From: Chamaelirium japonicum
Taxonomy: Eukaryota; Streptophyta; Magnoliopsida; Liliales; Melanthiaceae
Length of the DNA: 64,000 nucleotides
NCBI GenBank assembly: GCA_947650365.1
Contig: OX393557.1
Span: forward strand, 34,943,741-35,007,740
Direction of reading: 5' to 3'
How positions within the stretch are numbered: position 1 is the first letter of the stretch; every line of letters starts with the position of its first letter. Under the pieces are notes generated by a model. It had not been told where the DNA came from. It ran no database searches and worked only from the letters and a program-made list of their open reading frames with translations. Positions 33,713 through 44,600 of the stretch are shown here, one piece after another. The translations under genes were made by a program, and so were the position numbers.

Positions 33713-34303
33713 TAGGCCTGCAACTTGGGAGGGTTGAACCCGACACAATCCGGCTGAGTCGGGTTTGGACTCATTTTATTGAAGGATGGGTTGGGTTTGA
33801 GTTGGAAAAAAAATCAACCCGAACAAAATCTGGGTTGGGCTTGGGCCAAGGGGTCAGGCAACGCAATCCAATCCGAACCCAAGTTGAGTACGATATCACC
33901 TTATAGGCCTCAAGAATCTTGTTTCTAGACATGCATGCATCGATCATATTAATTTCTAGACATGCATGCATCGATCATATTACAACAAAAAGAGCCACAA
34001 ACCATGAGATGATGGAGGTCAGAGACACCTTGTTGGTAAGGATTAAAGATAATTAGGTTTTTTTCTTGATATTTTACTCTTGAAAATAACAAATTTTGGA
34101 TGAGTAATAAAATAAGCATTATCCGAACACACGCAACCCGACCTAGCCCACCAACTTGCGCTAACCCGAGTGCTTGAAAATATCTTCTATGGTTTGGCTC
34201 GGGTTAGGTAGCATGGTTTGAGGGTTGCAGGTTGAGGGTTCTACAACTTGGTTTGGGCTTGAGTTGACCTCTAACCCGACAATCAGTCCTAGTCGCAGCC
34301 CTA
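33713..34303. mobile_element. hAT-type MITE with near-perfect 8-bp TSD
   Basis: Ends TAGGCCTGCAACT and, reverse-complemented, TAGGGCTGCGACT. The flanks GCTAGCTG (33705-33712) and GCTAGTTG (34304-34311) match at 7 of 8. The interior is GGGTTGGGTT-rich, with a 31-bp direct duplication at 33922-33982. It is non-coding. Confidence 0.8.
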
Positions 34304-34339
34304 GCTAGTTGTTAACAGGGGTCACCGTCATCTCTCTCC

Positions 34340-34343
<4 letters not shown>

Positions 34344-34388
<45 letters not shown>
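34344..34388. repeat. (CT)n microsatellite
   Basis: About 22 CT units shortly after the MITE at 33713-34303. Confidence 0.95.
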
Positions 34389-34391
<3 letters not shown>

Positions 34392-34469
34392 GCAAGTGCC
34401 CATTTTTTTGAGCCATAACTTCATAGGCAAATCCTCATTCGATGTAATCACTGTGAGGTTATCACATTA

Positions 34470-36545
34470 CATTGTTCGCTTTAACTTTTAATAGTAATTT
34501 AATTCCTTCTAACATAGCACGAGTTTCAGCTTCTGAGGGGGGTGCAAAATTATATACCTCGCCCCCTACAATAGATGTGTCTACCAACATCATCTCCAAT
34601 GATAGCACCACATGCCACCCTATCAACTCTCACAGCTACACCCATGTTCAGCTTAAGAACTCCCATTGGTGGCCTAGACCCGCGAGGGTTTTCCCAATTC
34701 CTAGAAGCCGGGGGAATAACCTCGTTTGTTGCGGCCATCAACGCTGCAGTTTGAGCACTACCACCAATCCAAAAGGCGGGTGATCCTATCTAAGAAAGAT
34801 TGTCTGCTTCATCGTGCCCCGCCAACAAGAGTTTGCAAACAAGAAACAAAAAAAATAAGCGCTCATCTGTTTCAGGTTTTTTTTTTTGTATCACAAAGGA
34901 AGGTCACCGGACCTCAGGGAGGCGCCACAGCCCAACGCAAGCGAAACCACCGCTCGCCGGTGGTAAAACATCAGAGACCGCCACCAGACGGCGAACGACA
35001 ACGCATCAACAAGACGAACAACCAGACCATAACTCTAGGGACAACAACACGCCGCCACCAGCGGCCACCAACCTTGCACACCAGGCGGAAGAAAGTCCTG
35101 AAAACAAAGGGGAGCGAAAGGAAAATGATCACAACATCACCAACAAAGAAAAAACCCAAAAACGGCTCACCGACGCCCGATCCAGTCGCCAAGCAAATCA
35201 AAGCCAGCAGTCAGCCTGGATAGAGGGACTAATGCTAGCTAGCAAGCTTCCCACCAGATAAAGGTACTGACCCAAGGGAGTGTTTCTTTAGAGGCCCAAA
35301 GCGTTTTCCAAGCAATTAGGTTCCTGTAAAGAGCTGTGGAAGTAGAAGAATTACAAAATCGATCTTTAATTAGTCTGCGATAAGCTGACTTAATGGAGAA
35401 AAATCCCAAAATTTGAAAACACAACATCTAACCTCAGAATGGCATTTATGGCTTGGTCATCACTACATGCTTCCCTCATGATCTACTAATATCCCACAGC
35501 TTACACCTCTGATCCACCAAGCCTGCAAATAACAAGTCCCGCTGAGGAAGAAGTTGACTCGACTCGAACGTATGATGTGCCCCTTGATAGAGTCGATCCA
35601 ATGATCTGCAAATACTCGGACGGAGTTCCCATCCCCGATGATCCAGCAGACTCCATCCTTGAGCTCCTCTTCGGCGCAAAGCATGCTTTTCCAAGCATCA
35701 GACTGGTGAGATCGAGAGATGCAGTTCCAAATGGAATTATTGCCCAGGTATTTTGTTTGAAGAGGCACATTCTCCTCTGCGAGAAATCTATCACCATGGT
35801 AGTCTAAGGATGTCTATGAACCCCTTCATAACCCCCACCAGATGTCTCAAACACAAAAGCAATTAGATCATTGATGATTGTTTTGAGAAGAAGATCATCG
35901 CTGACATGAAATAAAGAGAGGCCTTGTCTGATAGCAACAAGTTCATGCTAGTTAGCATGGCGAAAGATAAAGAGGTCATTAGCATAGAGAAGATGACAGA
36001 GATGGATACCTGAGCGTCTCAATTTAACTCCATGACTCCGGCCTTGTAGCAGCTACAGAATGCATGTTAGAATCTCCGAGGACAAAAAAATAGATAGGGA
36101 GATAGAGGGCCGCCTTGGCGGAATCCTCTACTAGGCAGTCTAGGCTTAATAAAACCCATAATACCATTTATATTTATATAATAGAAGACGGTTGAAATGC
36201 ATGTGTAAACCCATGAGATAAACTTTTCTTTGAAACCAAAGCTTTGCATCACCCTTGTGAGGAGTCCCACTCTATACGATCATATGCCTTAGCCATATCA
36301 AGCTTGAGAGCCATAAATCCTCTAGTACCCGAAGTATGTTTCATGGTATTCAGAACATCTTGAGCTAGAACAATATTGTATGTGATACACCGACTTTGCA
36401 CAAACGCATTTTGCTGTGGAGAGATGATTTTGTTGAGGGGTTTGTGCCGATTTGCCAAAAGTTTTGCAATGATCTTCACAAGGTTTATAGATCTGAAGTT
36501 GCTCGGCAGCTCTATAATAAATTAATAATCTTCTTAGAATCAAGG
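34470..36545 (-). pseudogene. Decayed L1-type LINE ORF2 fragment
   Basis: In minus-strand order, 36479-36249 encodes an RT block (KIIAKLLANRHKPLNKIISP, QNAFVQSRC, ALKLDMAKAYDRIEW). 36270-36067 gives the next block (RQGGPLSPYLF). About 36030-35940 gives LLYANDLFIFRHAN, the YADD box with Asn for the first Asp. 35800-35240 gives the zinc-binding region (WIIGDGNSVRVFADHW, SIKSAYRRL). 34741-34480 gives an RNase H start (PPMGVLKLN). Stops and frameshifts separate the blocks, and the endonuclease is missing at the 5' side. It is a fossil non-LTR retrotransposon. Confidence 0.82.
34868..35225 (-). mobile_element. Possible retroposed insert with oligo(A) tail inside the LINE
   Basis: On the minus strand this GC-rich block ends GACCTTCCTTTGTGATACAA followed by an A-run (the plus-strand T-run at about 34868-34879). 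It lies between the LINE zinc-binding and RNase H blocks, where LINE similarity is absent. Plus-strand frames of 153-165 codons across it are low-complexity and shared by no neighbour. It could be a SINE, a LINE 3' tail or processed RNA; flanking duplications were not found. Confidence 0.4.
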
Positions 36546-36639
36546 TAATATTTATATGATTAAAACTAGCAGGGAAAGAATTATTGGAGAAAAGACACCT
36601 TTTACATCAAACCCCCAACAGCCAATGTTGACTTTTCAA

Positions 36640-37145
36640 CACCTTATAAATGACAAAATTACCTTTCCTTCACTTAGTACAGTACCAATTCGGTTGGGAG
36701 TATCAATTCGGCTACTACAGTGTCATTTGGAGTATCAATTCGGTTGCTACAGTGATTTCAGTGTAGCAACAGTAAAATCACTTTCAATTGAATTATTAGA
36801 AATCATTGTAGTTGCTACAGTGAAATCACTATAGCAATCATTGTACAATTTGGAGTATCAATTCGGACAGTAGAGTAACATTTCGATTGCTACAATGATT
36901 TCATTGTAGCAACAGTAAATTCAGTCCCACCGAATTCTTACTCTACTACAATGAAATCATTGAAACTGCTACAGTGAAATCACAGTAGCAGTTACTGTAC
37001 ATGCACTATTAGCGAATTGTTACTCTAACTTGCCAAATCGATACTCAAGGGAACCCAGAAAAAAAAAAAAAAAACACTCAATGGGTAAAATTGACATTTT
37101 AAAAAAAAAGTTACAGATGGACTTAACGCTAAACAAAACTAAGCT
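36640..37145. mobile_element. Foldback element rich in TGCTACAGTGA repeats
   Basis: AAATGACAAAATTACC on the left pairs with GGTAAAATTGACATTTT on the right. The core 36660-37030 is a series of short direct and inverted copies of GTATCAATTCGG and TTGCTACAGTGATTTCACTG. It is likely a highly self-complementary non-coding transposon. Edges are approximate. Confidence 0.5.
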
Positions 37146-37349
37146 AGGAGTTTATCTTAATACAGGGTCAGTTAGAAGGGCCTTAGGCTAATAACCCCTA
37201 AAAAAAATCTTAACTACACATGTGGATACTGAGTAGCAATTTGCTTTGAACCTGCGACCTCATCAAATAATAAACACCACCTCACAGACTACCATACGTT
37301 TTGTTTATGATATACATAATGAACTAAACATATATATCTTAAATATGTA

Positions 37350-37525
37350 TGATTGGGATCAATCCATCGGTCTAGGCCATCAGGCTTGATTTCGGACCGG
37401 GATGGGCCGGTCTGGGACGGATTGCAGGCTCAAGGGGGCGGCGGCCCAGACCCAAGCCACGAGTCGGGATTGGGCCGTTGACTTTTGGGCCGGGCTACGA
37501 CCGATGGGCCAATTTCACACCCCTA
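37350..37525. mobile_element. Short GC-rich MITE-like repeat
   Basis: It ends GGGCCAATTTCACACCCCTA, a common hAT-type terminus. The left side (ATCAATCCATCGGTCTAGG) pairs weakly with CCGATGGGCCAATT. GGGCCGG-rich core. No target duplication was verified. Confidence 0.4.
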
Positions 37526-38430
37526 GCCGGATCCAACAGTTGACCTCCTTCCACAATATCTTTCAGGAATTGTGAAGGATCCTGAAGATTGCCTAGAGTA
37601 ACCTTCCACTAATAGTTCAAACATATTAAATATTAAATAACTTAAACGAATTTCAATCTCTAGCTAATGACTACAACTGTATATAACGTTGAATGTATCA
37701 TATCTTCTATTTGACATATTTACACTCTCCAAGATCAAGGGAGTTCAAGCATTCAGTCAATATTCACTATTGACCAAAATCATTGAAAACTTGGATAACT
37801 TCAGTCTCAACTCACAAGCAAATATCTAAAACCTGTTGAAACATAAATTCAGAGGGTCTCTTAGCCTGTCTATAGATTCAATCAATTTTCTCCAAGAGCA
37901 AGGCAGTTGCTTTATTTGGTCAAGATTCTTGTAAGATGTAAGAACCTCTGAATGCAACTGGGCATTCATGTGCCATCACCAATCATCAACTAAGTTTAAG
38001 ATACATACTCCTGGCCATGAGTTCAACAGAATGTTTATTCTTCTAAACCTTTACATTGAGCAAAAGAACACAAAGATCAACTAGTGGAATTTCACATCAA
38101 TCTTACAACAAAAATCTCCTCCAAAATTATAAGAAATTAACTCTTCAATCAACAAAGGGAAAACAATACCACGATTCACTATCCAGTTATCCTTGAGACC
38201 GCATAATTCCTATCTCAATATACGGTGATTGGTAAAGACCTTAATAAGAAACCGCATACCAAAAGGCCCCCTGCATTATAAAGAGAGAATAACATGCAAT
38301 CATTTCAAATTATGCAAGAACAAACAAATCAGTACATGTCATTTCAAAAAACTTTAAAAGATCATCCATCCTTAAACACCTATGTTCACCAGTTTATGCA
38401 TGCAAGAAGTCAGCCACAAGAAGGAATAGG
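37526..38430. other. Unassigned AT-rich DNA
   Basis: No coding frame, no recognised repeat and no RT similarity, although the copia element above it would need its RT here if complete. Confidence 0.5.
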
Positions 38431-38439
38431 CACAGTATA

Positions 38440-39437
38440 ATCCCTTTGTTAGGATGTTCAGTGGAAAAGTACGGGACATCCTCTACAAAGGAGACGTGAC
38501 GAGAGACACGGATCCGGCGAACCAAGAGATCGTAGCACCGATATCCCTTGTGCTCCGGACTGAGTCCTAAGTGAACACACTCAACAGACCTAACAGAGAG
38601 TTTGGTGCGCTCATGGGAAGGGAGGAGGACGAAACACGTACACCCAAAAGTATGAAGAAGAGAGTAGTCAAGAGATGTGGAGTAAAGACGCTCGTACAGG
38701 AAAACACCAGAGAGGGAGGAGGATGGAGTGATGTTGATGAGGTGATTAGCAGTAGCTTCAGCCCAGTAGGAATGTGGAACAGAAGCAGACAGAAGTAGAG
38801 CTCGTGCTGTCTCGAGGACATGGCGATGTTTGCGCTCGGCGACTTCGTTTTGTTCATAGATGTGGGGACACGACTGTTGGTGAAGAGTGCCGTGAGTCTG
38901 AAGGATCTCATGCATCTCAGAGGAGATATACTCCTGGGCACAATCAGACCGAAAAGTCTTAATGCACCGACCAAACTGGTTGTGAAGTATAGTAGAGAAG
39001 GTCCTGTAAATATGAGGAATCTCGGAGCAGCGACACATTAGATGGACCCAGATGCAGCCAGAATAATCATCTATGAAGCTCACATAATACAAAAAACCAG
39101 TAAAAGAGGCAACTGGAGTAGGACCCCACACGTCAGAGTGCACGATATCAAAAAGGGCGCTGGAACGAAAAACACTAGTAGATAAATGAAGAGTAAGGTG
39201 CTTTGCTAATCGACACCCAGTGCAGACAGAGAGAGGGGAGGACACCCGACCCAAAGCGCCAGAGCGAAAAATGCTTTGGAGTCGATCACTGGATATATGA
39301 CCTAACCTTATGTGCCACAAATCGGCATCAGTGGTAACAGACAGAGCTGACGGAGTGGAAGTGGGAACCTGTAGGTGATCCAACTGATAGAGTCCCCCTG
39401 CTCTACGACCCAGCCCAACTCTCTGACCCGTCCGCGG
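38440..39437 (-). pseudogene. Copia GAG-pre-integrase and integrase core
   Basis: The same frame continues past the TAA. It shows the zinc-binding pattern LWHIRLGHIS...CTGCRLAKH, then the catalytic triad: Asp in IVHSDVWGP, Asp in TFRSDCAQEY and Glu in NEVAERKHRH. The tail SRHVSFVEDVPYFS is usual for copia. Similarity stops near 38440, before the reverse transcriptase. The triad is intact, but the polyprotein is cut at both ends by the stop and the truncation. Confidence 0.85.
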
Positions 39438-39440
39438 ATC

Positions 39441-40688
39441 TTATACAGAACAAGAAGTAAATAAAACAATCAGGCCTGAGTCACAAAGAAAACTAACAGA
39501 TATTAAGTTAATATTTAAGCGGGGAGCAAGTTGAACACGAGATAAGGTTAGGCGACCAGTGGGACCGGAGGCAGGGGTAATGGATCCACACTGCGAAATG
39601 GATACATGAGTCCCGTCAGCAGTGTGGATCCCCAGGTGGGTGGGAGCAGGGCTACAGTCCGTGAGTACAGAAGGATCAGAGGTAAGGTGGCAGGAGGCAC
39701 CCGAGTCGAAGATCCATGAAGCAGTAGTACCCGGAGTGGCAGAGAAACTGTGATCTGTCGAAAAGCTGGTGGAGGCGAGGTATCGAAACAGTAACTCCTC
39801 AAAGCGCTGGAGGCAGTCGGAGTAATACCGAGACTGAGAAAAAGTACCCGAAGTAGCAGAGAGACTGTGATCTGTCAAAAAGCTGATGGAGACGAGGTAT
39901 CGAAACAGTAACTCCTCAAATCGCTGGAGGCGGTCGGAGTAAGACCGAGACGGAACAGGAGTGGTGGTAGGCGGTGCTGGAGTAGGGAGATCAGTGGCAA
40001 CAGCAGTCCCACCATCATGGCGGAGGGGACCCTGACAGCGTCCACAATCGACTGACGTGGTGGAGGGACGTGGCCCGAGAATAACATCAAAACAAGAAGA
40101 CGAAGGGACTCGACAATCAGCTACTGTGTGCAGGCAGTATAAGAGCCGAGAGATGCTGTAGGAAGCCATACCCCTGAAGTACAGGGGCGAGCCGGCACAA
40201 GGGAGGTCCCGGGCAGTCCGGTGTGGGCTGCAGGGGGGGCAGGAGGGGGCGGGGGGGGCTGCAGGAGGTGCAGAAGGGAGGGGCGGGGCTTCAGGAGATG
40301 CAGGAGGGCCGGCGGGGGCTACAGAAAGTGCAGGAGGGGGCGGCGGGGGCTGCAGGAGGGGGCGGCGGGGGCTTCGAGAAGGGACAGGAGGGGCTCCCGG
40401 TGGGGGAATTAGATGCTGAAGGGGCTGCCGGAGGGGGGAATCGGGTGCAGAAGGGGGCTGGAGGTGTTGCCGGAGTGCTGGAGGGGCTACCAGAGGGGGG
40501 AATCGGGTGCAAGGGTTGCTGGAAGGGCTACCGGAGGAGGGAATCGAGTGCAGGGGGGTGCTGGAGGGGCTCCCAGATAAGGAATCAGGTGCTGGAGAGG
40601 CTGTCGGAGGGGGAAATCGGGTGCAGAAGGGGGTTAGAGGTACTGCCGGAGTGCTAGAGGGGCTGCCGGAAGGGGGAATCGGGTGCAA
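39441..40688 (-). pseudogene. Copia proline-rich region plus aspartic protease
   Basis: The last 110 residues contain WIFDSGASCHLTSD, the copia protease active site (Asp-Ser-Gly-Ala), followed by typical LNINLISVSFLCDSG. The first half is a low-complexity Pro/Ser stretch encoded by a GC-rich minisatellite (about 40210-40760), with no gag capsid or zinc knuckle visible. A 117-bp direct duplication (about 39733-39965) encodes two copies of a 39-residue block containing LQRFEELLFRYL. The frame ends at TAA (39440-39438), where the family normally reads on into GAG-pre-integrase. Confidence 0.7.
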
Positions 40689-40760
40689 GGGGTGCTGGAG
40701 GGGCTGTCGGAGTGCTAGAGGGGCTGCCGATGCGGGAGGAGCTGCTGGGGGGTTGCCGAA
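40210..40760. repeat. GC-rich minisatellite in the Ale-like element
   Basis: Repeats of GGGGCTGCCGGAGGGGGAAT followed by CGGGTGCA(G)AAGGGG, with 39-60 bp spacing. It is read on the minus strand as Pro/Ser-rich peptide. Plus-strand Gly-rich frames here are shadows. Confidence 0.75.
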
Positions 40761-40926
40761 AGGCCGGAGGAGGAAGAGGTATAGGTCGAGTGGGGTGCAG
40801 GAGGGAGAGGGGAGGCCGGTGGTGGTCGAGTGGGTTGCCGGAGGGGAGATCGGTGTCGGAGGGGAAGGCCGAAGGAGGAGGAGGCCGGTGCCGGAGGAGT
40901 CGCCTTCACCGCAGAGAAACCCTATA

Positions 40927-40938
40927 GCTCCGATACCA
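40927..40938 (-). promoter_or_regulatory. Primer binding site of the Ale-like element
   Basis: The minus strand reads TGGTATCGGAGC, one change from the plant initiator-tRNA-Met site TGGTATCAGAGC, directly after the LTR. Confidence 0.8.
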
Positions 40939-41078
40939 TGTTAGAAAATGATGGCTAGGGTTTGGAGAGAATGGAATGCATCTCATTGAGAGACCGAAGC
41001 CCAATATATATGTACATGTATACACACACAACCCGACCCGACTGTACATATAACCCGACCCATCTCTATACATTAACA
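40939..41078 (-). repeat. 5' LTR of the Ale-like element, 140 bp
   Basis: The minus strand begins TGTTAATGTATAGAGATGGG and ends CATCATTTTCTAACA, with TATA-like ACATATATATTGGGC inside and AAACCCTAGCC near the end. It is followed at once by the primer site. Confidence 0.8.
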
Positions 41079-41624
41079 TCCTTAAAATTAATACATTGAT
41101 TAAAACTTATAAAAAAAAATCTCATACCAAATTTCCCAACAGGATAACCATTTTTAATATTAAGTATAATATAAGACACAGCACCGAAAAACCATAGAAC
41201 TTAGCAATTAAGACATTGATATTTAAAGTAATTTTGTAACATTATAGATTCTTATATCCCTTAGGGGAAAATGTAAAAGAATTAATAACTCACACTAAGA
41301 TAAAAACAAGAAATATCATACAAACGCAACTATTAATTGGTGATTAGGCAAAAAAAAGTAAAAAAGGCAATCACCATCCAAAGAAAATTTTATATACATG
41401 TTTGTCTCTTCTGCAAACTGCAGAGAACAAAATTAGTTGGCTAAAACCATTGTTCTGTGTAAAACGGCAACTCCAGAGATGCAAACCTTGTGTATAGCCA
41501 TTCTCTCTCATCTAGCCCCCATCATGTTGCTAGAAAAAGGTTTTTGAGCAGCAGCAAGTCTTTGAATTCAGAGGTGAGGTCTATCCATTCCAGATACTAT
41601 TATACTATGGCAGCTGGTCATCAT
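41079..41624 (-). other. 3' flank / 3' UTR region of the SURP-CCCH gene
   Basis: AT-rich DNA between the gene's stop codon (41627-41625) and the LTR of the copia element, which lies tail-side only about 550 bp away. No clear polyadenylation signal could be fixed. Confidence 0.4.
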
Positions 41625-41654
41625 CTATGACTTGACATACTTGTCAACGTAGCC
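41625..41654 (-). CDS. Terminal coding exon (9 codons + stop)
   Basis: The acceptor TTTTCCCTGCAG is followed by GGCTACGTTGACAAG and TATGTCAAGTCATAG, coding GYVDKYVKS and stop. Phase 0 matches the donor at 42122, and the peptide completes KLVMGYVDKYVKS, a natural end. The intron is 468 bp. Confidence 0.88.
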   Translation of the reverse strand, partial: GYVDKYVKS

Positions 41655-44600
41655 CTGCAGGGAAAAGAGGGTGAACTGTTAAGAGAGAATTTTGTATTAA
41701 ACTTCAAGAACATTATAGACATAAAAGTAAAAAAAAAAAAAAGGATTCAACGAGCAAGCATGTTTACTATCAAAACTAAAGAATCACAAGGCATATAATC
41801 TGAATTTTGTCAGACCCAACCAAGATACAACAAATGGACACGTCCGAGTGTTGAAACCAAGATGAGGGTACTAGCATAATCTTAAAAAATCAACTCAATC
41901 GTGTCTGCTGCAGACCCACAAAGAGGCCATCCCAGTCTAAAACTGATGTCTTTTTGAACCCTCAAATATGGCAAATATATTCAACTACTTCACCGAAAAT
42001 CAGAGCATGGTAACCAATATATTTCAGTAACTTTCATGATACGAGAAAAGGATTTTATATTAAAGCTTCAGATGATGAGAACTTTGTATAGGGATTTCTA
42101 AGTAAATGCAATGGGCACATACCATCACCAGCTTGGTCAGTTTTCTCTGTGAACACTCAACATACTGATTGATCTTCACTTGAGATTTGGGTACCTGATG
42201 GCTTGGCATTGCTCCAGAAACCTTATCCACTGTTTTCTTCACAATGGTCTTGAATGCCTCTTTGCTCATGTTCCCCTGGCGCCATGATGGCTTGAGAACT
42301 TCCTTCACAAAATCCGCAAGGGCAACCTTGAAAAGCTTCATCGACTTTGAATCCTTGCTCTTTTTACTCTTTTTTGGCGACCGGACCTGAACCATCTCAA
42401 TCTCACCCGCCGCGGCGTTCCCCACATCGAATGGAACACCTGGGCTCCAGTCTTTTTCATCCAACTGCGGGCTCCCGTTCTCCACAGCATCTACTTCTGC
42501 ATCTGTTGCCACCTCACCCAATTCGTCAGCTTCCGACTTAAGTTCAGCAGCCACACCTTCTTTCTGACTGCTGCTCTTAACATCTGCAGGCTCATGAAAG
42601 CTGCTGATTTTTTGCATGGTGCCGCCCTCACTAATTGCCGGGTTTTCTTGAACCAGATCTAACTTCTTGAAAGTAATGGAAGACGGCTCGATGCTGTCAA
42701 ATAGTGGATCGTATGTGTCACCAGTAGCTCGCTCCCTTACAAACTGCTTTGGTACATCAGGTAGCACTTCTGCTGAAGTTTCAGGAGGATAAACACCAGA
42801 TTTTGGCCAAAACGGCTCACCAGATCTTCTAGAATTTGGTGGGGAAGCTGTAATTATTGAGCCAGGCCTACCCACTGGTACATGGCCCGAACTGAAGGAA
42901 GAATCAAATCTATTAATGTTTCCATCATTGTCTCGTCCAGAACCGCCAGAACCTGACAGTAAGCTTGCAGGTGTCTGTTCGAAAGTAGACGCATATGGGT
43001 TGTAGTGGGCTGAGAATGGCATTTTTCGTAACCCACTGTCGGACAAGTGAGGTGGCATATTGTTCTCCGGGAAGCTTGATGAATACCTTGAGGTAGAGGT
43101 ATCAGCTATGTTAGGTGGCATACTGCCTGCAGGATGCTGCTGGCCATATGGTGGTTGATGTGACAGATCGCCGGCTGTAGGAAATTCTTCCCTTGGGAGA
43201 AACCTTGGGGGCAGGTCACCAGGGAAGGATTGTGGCTTGTTTGGAAGGGGGGCCCTTTGAAAAGGCAGAGACTGAGGGTGCAGAGTATCTCCATGCGTAA
43301 ATGGACTGGAAACGTTAAACTCTTGACCACGGAAGGATGCACGAACTTCTTCGTGAAGAAAAGGTTGATGACGCAAGTGATGGACCCTGTGAGAATCCAA
43401 ATCAATTTGCTGACCAGGCATTCGAGGGTTTGGAAACCAATCTTCTCTCCCAAATGATTTATCCTGCTGGTTGCCAACAGGCAAAGGCATTCGTCTAACC
43501 TCATGCAAATACAGGGGAGGTTGCTGAGATGGCCCCGCTGAATGAAAAGGTTGAGTACGGAAATCAAGTACCTGAGGACGAGTCAGCTCTCCAGTTGGAG
43601 CAGGCCTCATTGCAGGCTGAGGGATAAAGGCACTTTTAGGAGGCATGGCATTCTGCTGAAAGTGCAAAAGGGGGGATTCCGTGGAGGGAAAGGCCGGCCT
43701 GCTAGGTAATGCAGTCACATTTGAAGGAGCCGAAGGAGAGAGATTGGGCCATGCGGGGTTTGGAGGAGGCGGCACCCTGTGATAATGGTAGTCGCTGGCA
43801 ATAAGAGGTCCATGGTAAGGAAATGTTTGTGATTGGGGAGGCTGTTGTTGGTGGCTTAAGACTGGGGGCAGCAGGTTCTCTCTAGGATGTTGCGACACAA
43901 ATGGCACGCTTGTATTGTCGGAAGGAACAAGGGGTGAAGGATGTCCCTGAGGTGCGGATGGTAGCAGCTTAGATGGCTGAAGGTTAAAAGCTGGAGTTGG
44001 GGACCTGGGTGCTGGAAACTCTTTAGGGACCAGAGGTTGATCAGAAGATTGATTTGAAGGAGCATAATTTGGATATGGCTGGGTCACAGGTGTTTGGATT
44101 GGATTTGTCCAAGTTGTTGGAGCATGATCCAGATATGGTTGAGTTTCTGGGGCCTGATTCTGGAAAGTTGTTGACTGAATTGTTTGAACAGGTAAAGGAT
44201 GCAATATATGACCAGATGTACCTGCACCTGAGTTACGTTGTCCAGCAAGAGTTTCATTGAGCAAAGGCAGGGTTTTGCCAGAAGGCGAAGGTTGAGTAGG
44301 TACGCTGCCAGCTCCTAGAGGGTGGGAGGATTCTAGCAGAGGCTCCTCTATAGGATCAAATTTAGTTGCTTCCCTCATCCTTCCAACATGCTCTGGCTGA
44401 GTTTGATCTTCCTCTATAGGATCAACTTTAGTTACTTCCCTCATCCCTCCACCATGCTCTGGCTCCTGCATTTGAGAGATTTCATCTTGAGAAGCTTGAT
44501 CAATTACTCCTACTTCGCAAACATCTTTCTTTAAAGCAGGTTGTGCATCATCTATTACAGAGAACGATACATCATTCTCATCCAAAGCTCCACTGCTGAT

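Larger units (their letters stand above)
38430..41078 (-). mobile_element. Truncated Ty1/copia element, Ale-like, single LTR
   Basis: In minus order: a 140-bp LTR (41078-40939, TGTTAATG...CTAACA), primer site TGGTATCGGAGC (40938-40927), a proline-rich region, protease (about 39740-39700), GAG-pre-integrase and integrase (39383-38440). Reverse transcriptase, RNase H and the 3' LTR are absent. The very short LTR fits the Ale/Retrofit lineage. With no second LTR, age and target duplication cannot be read. Confidence 0.85.

Noticed and set aside
34726..35261. Plus-strand frames of 165 and 153 codons, basic and low-complexity
   Set aside because: They cross a retroposed-looking GC-rich insert within a minus-strand LINE fossil. 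Amino acid make-up follows base composition.
40221..40944. Gly/Arg-rich plus-strand frames up to 145 codons
   Set aside because: They are antisense shadows of the Pro/Ser-coding minisatellite of the copia element.
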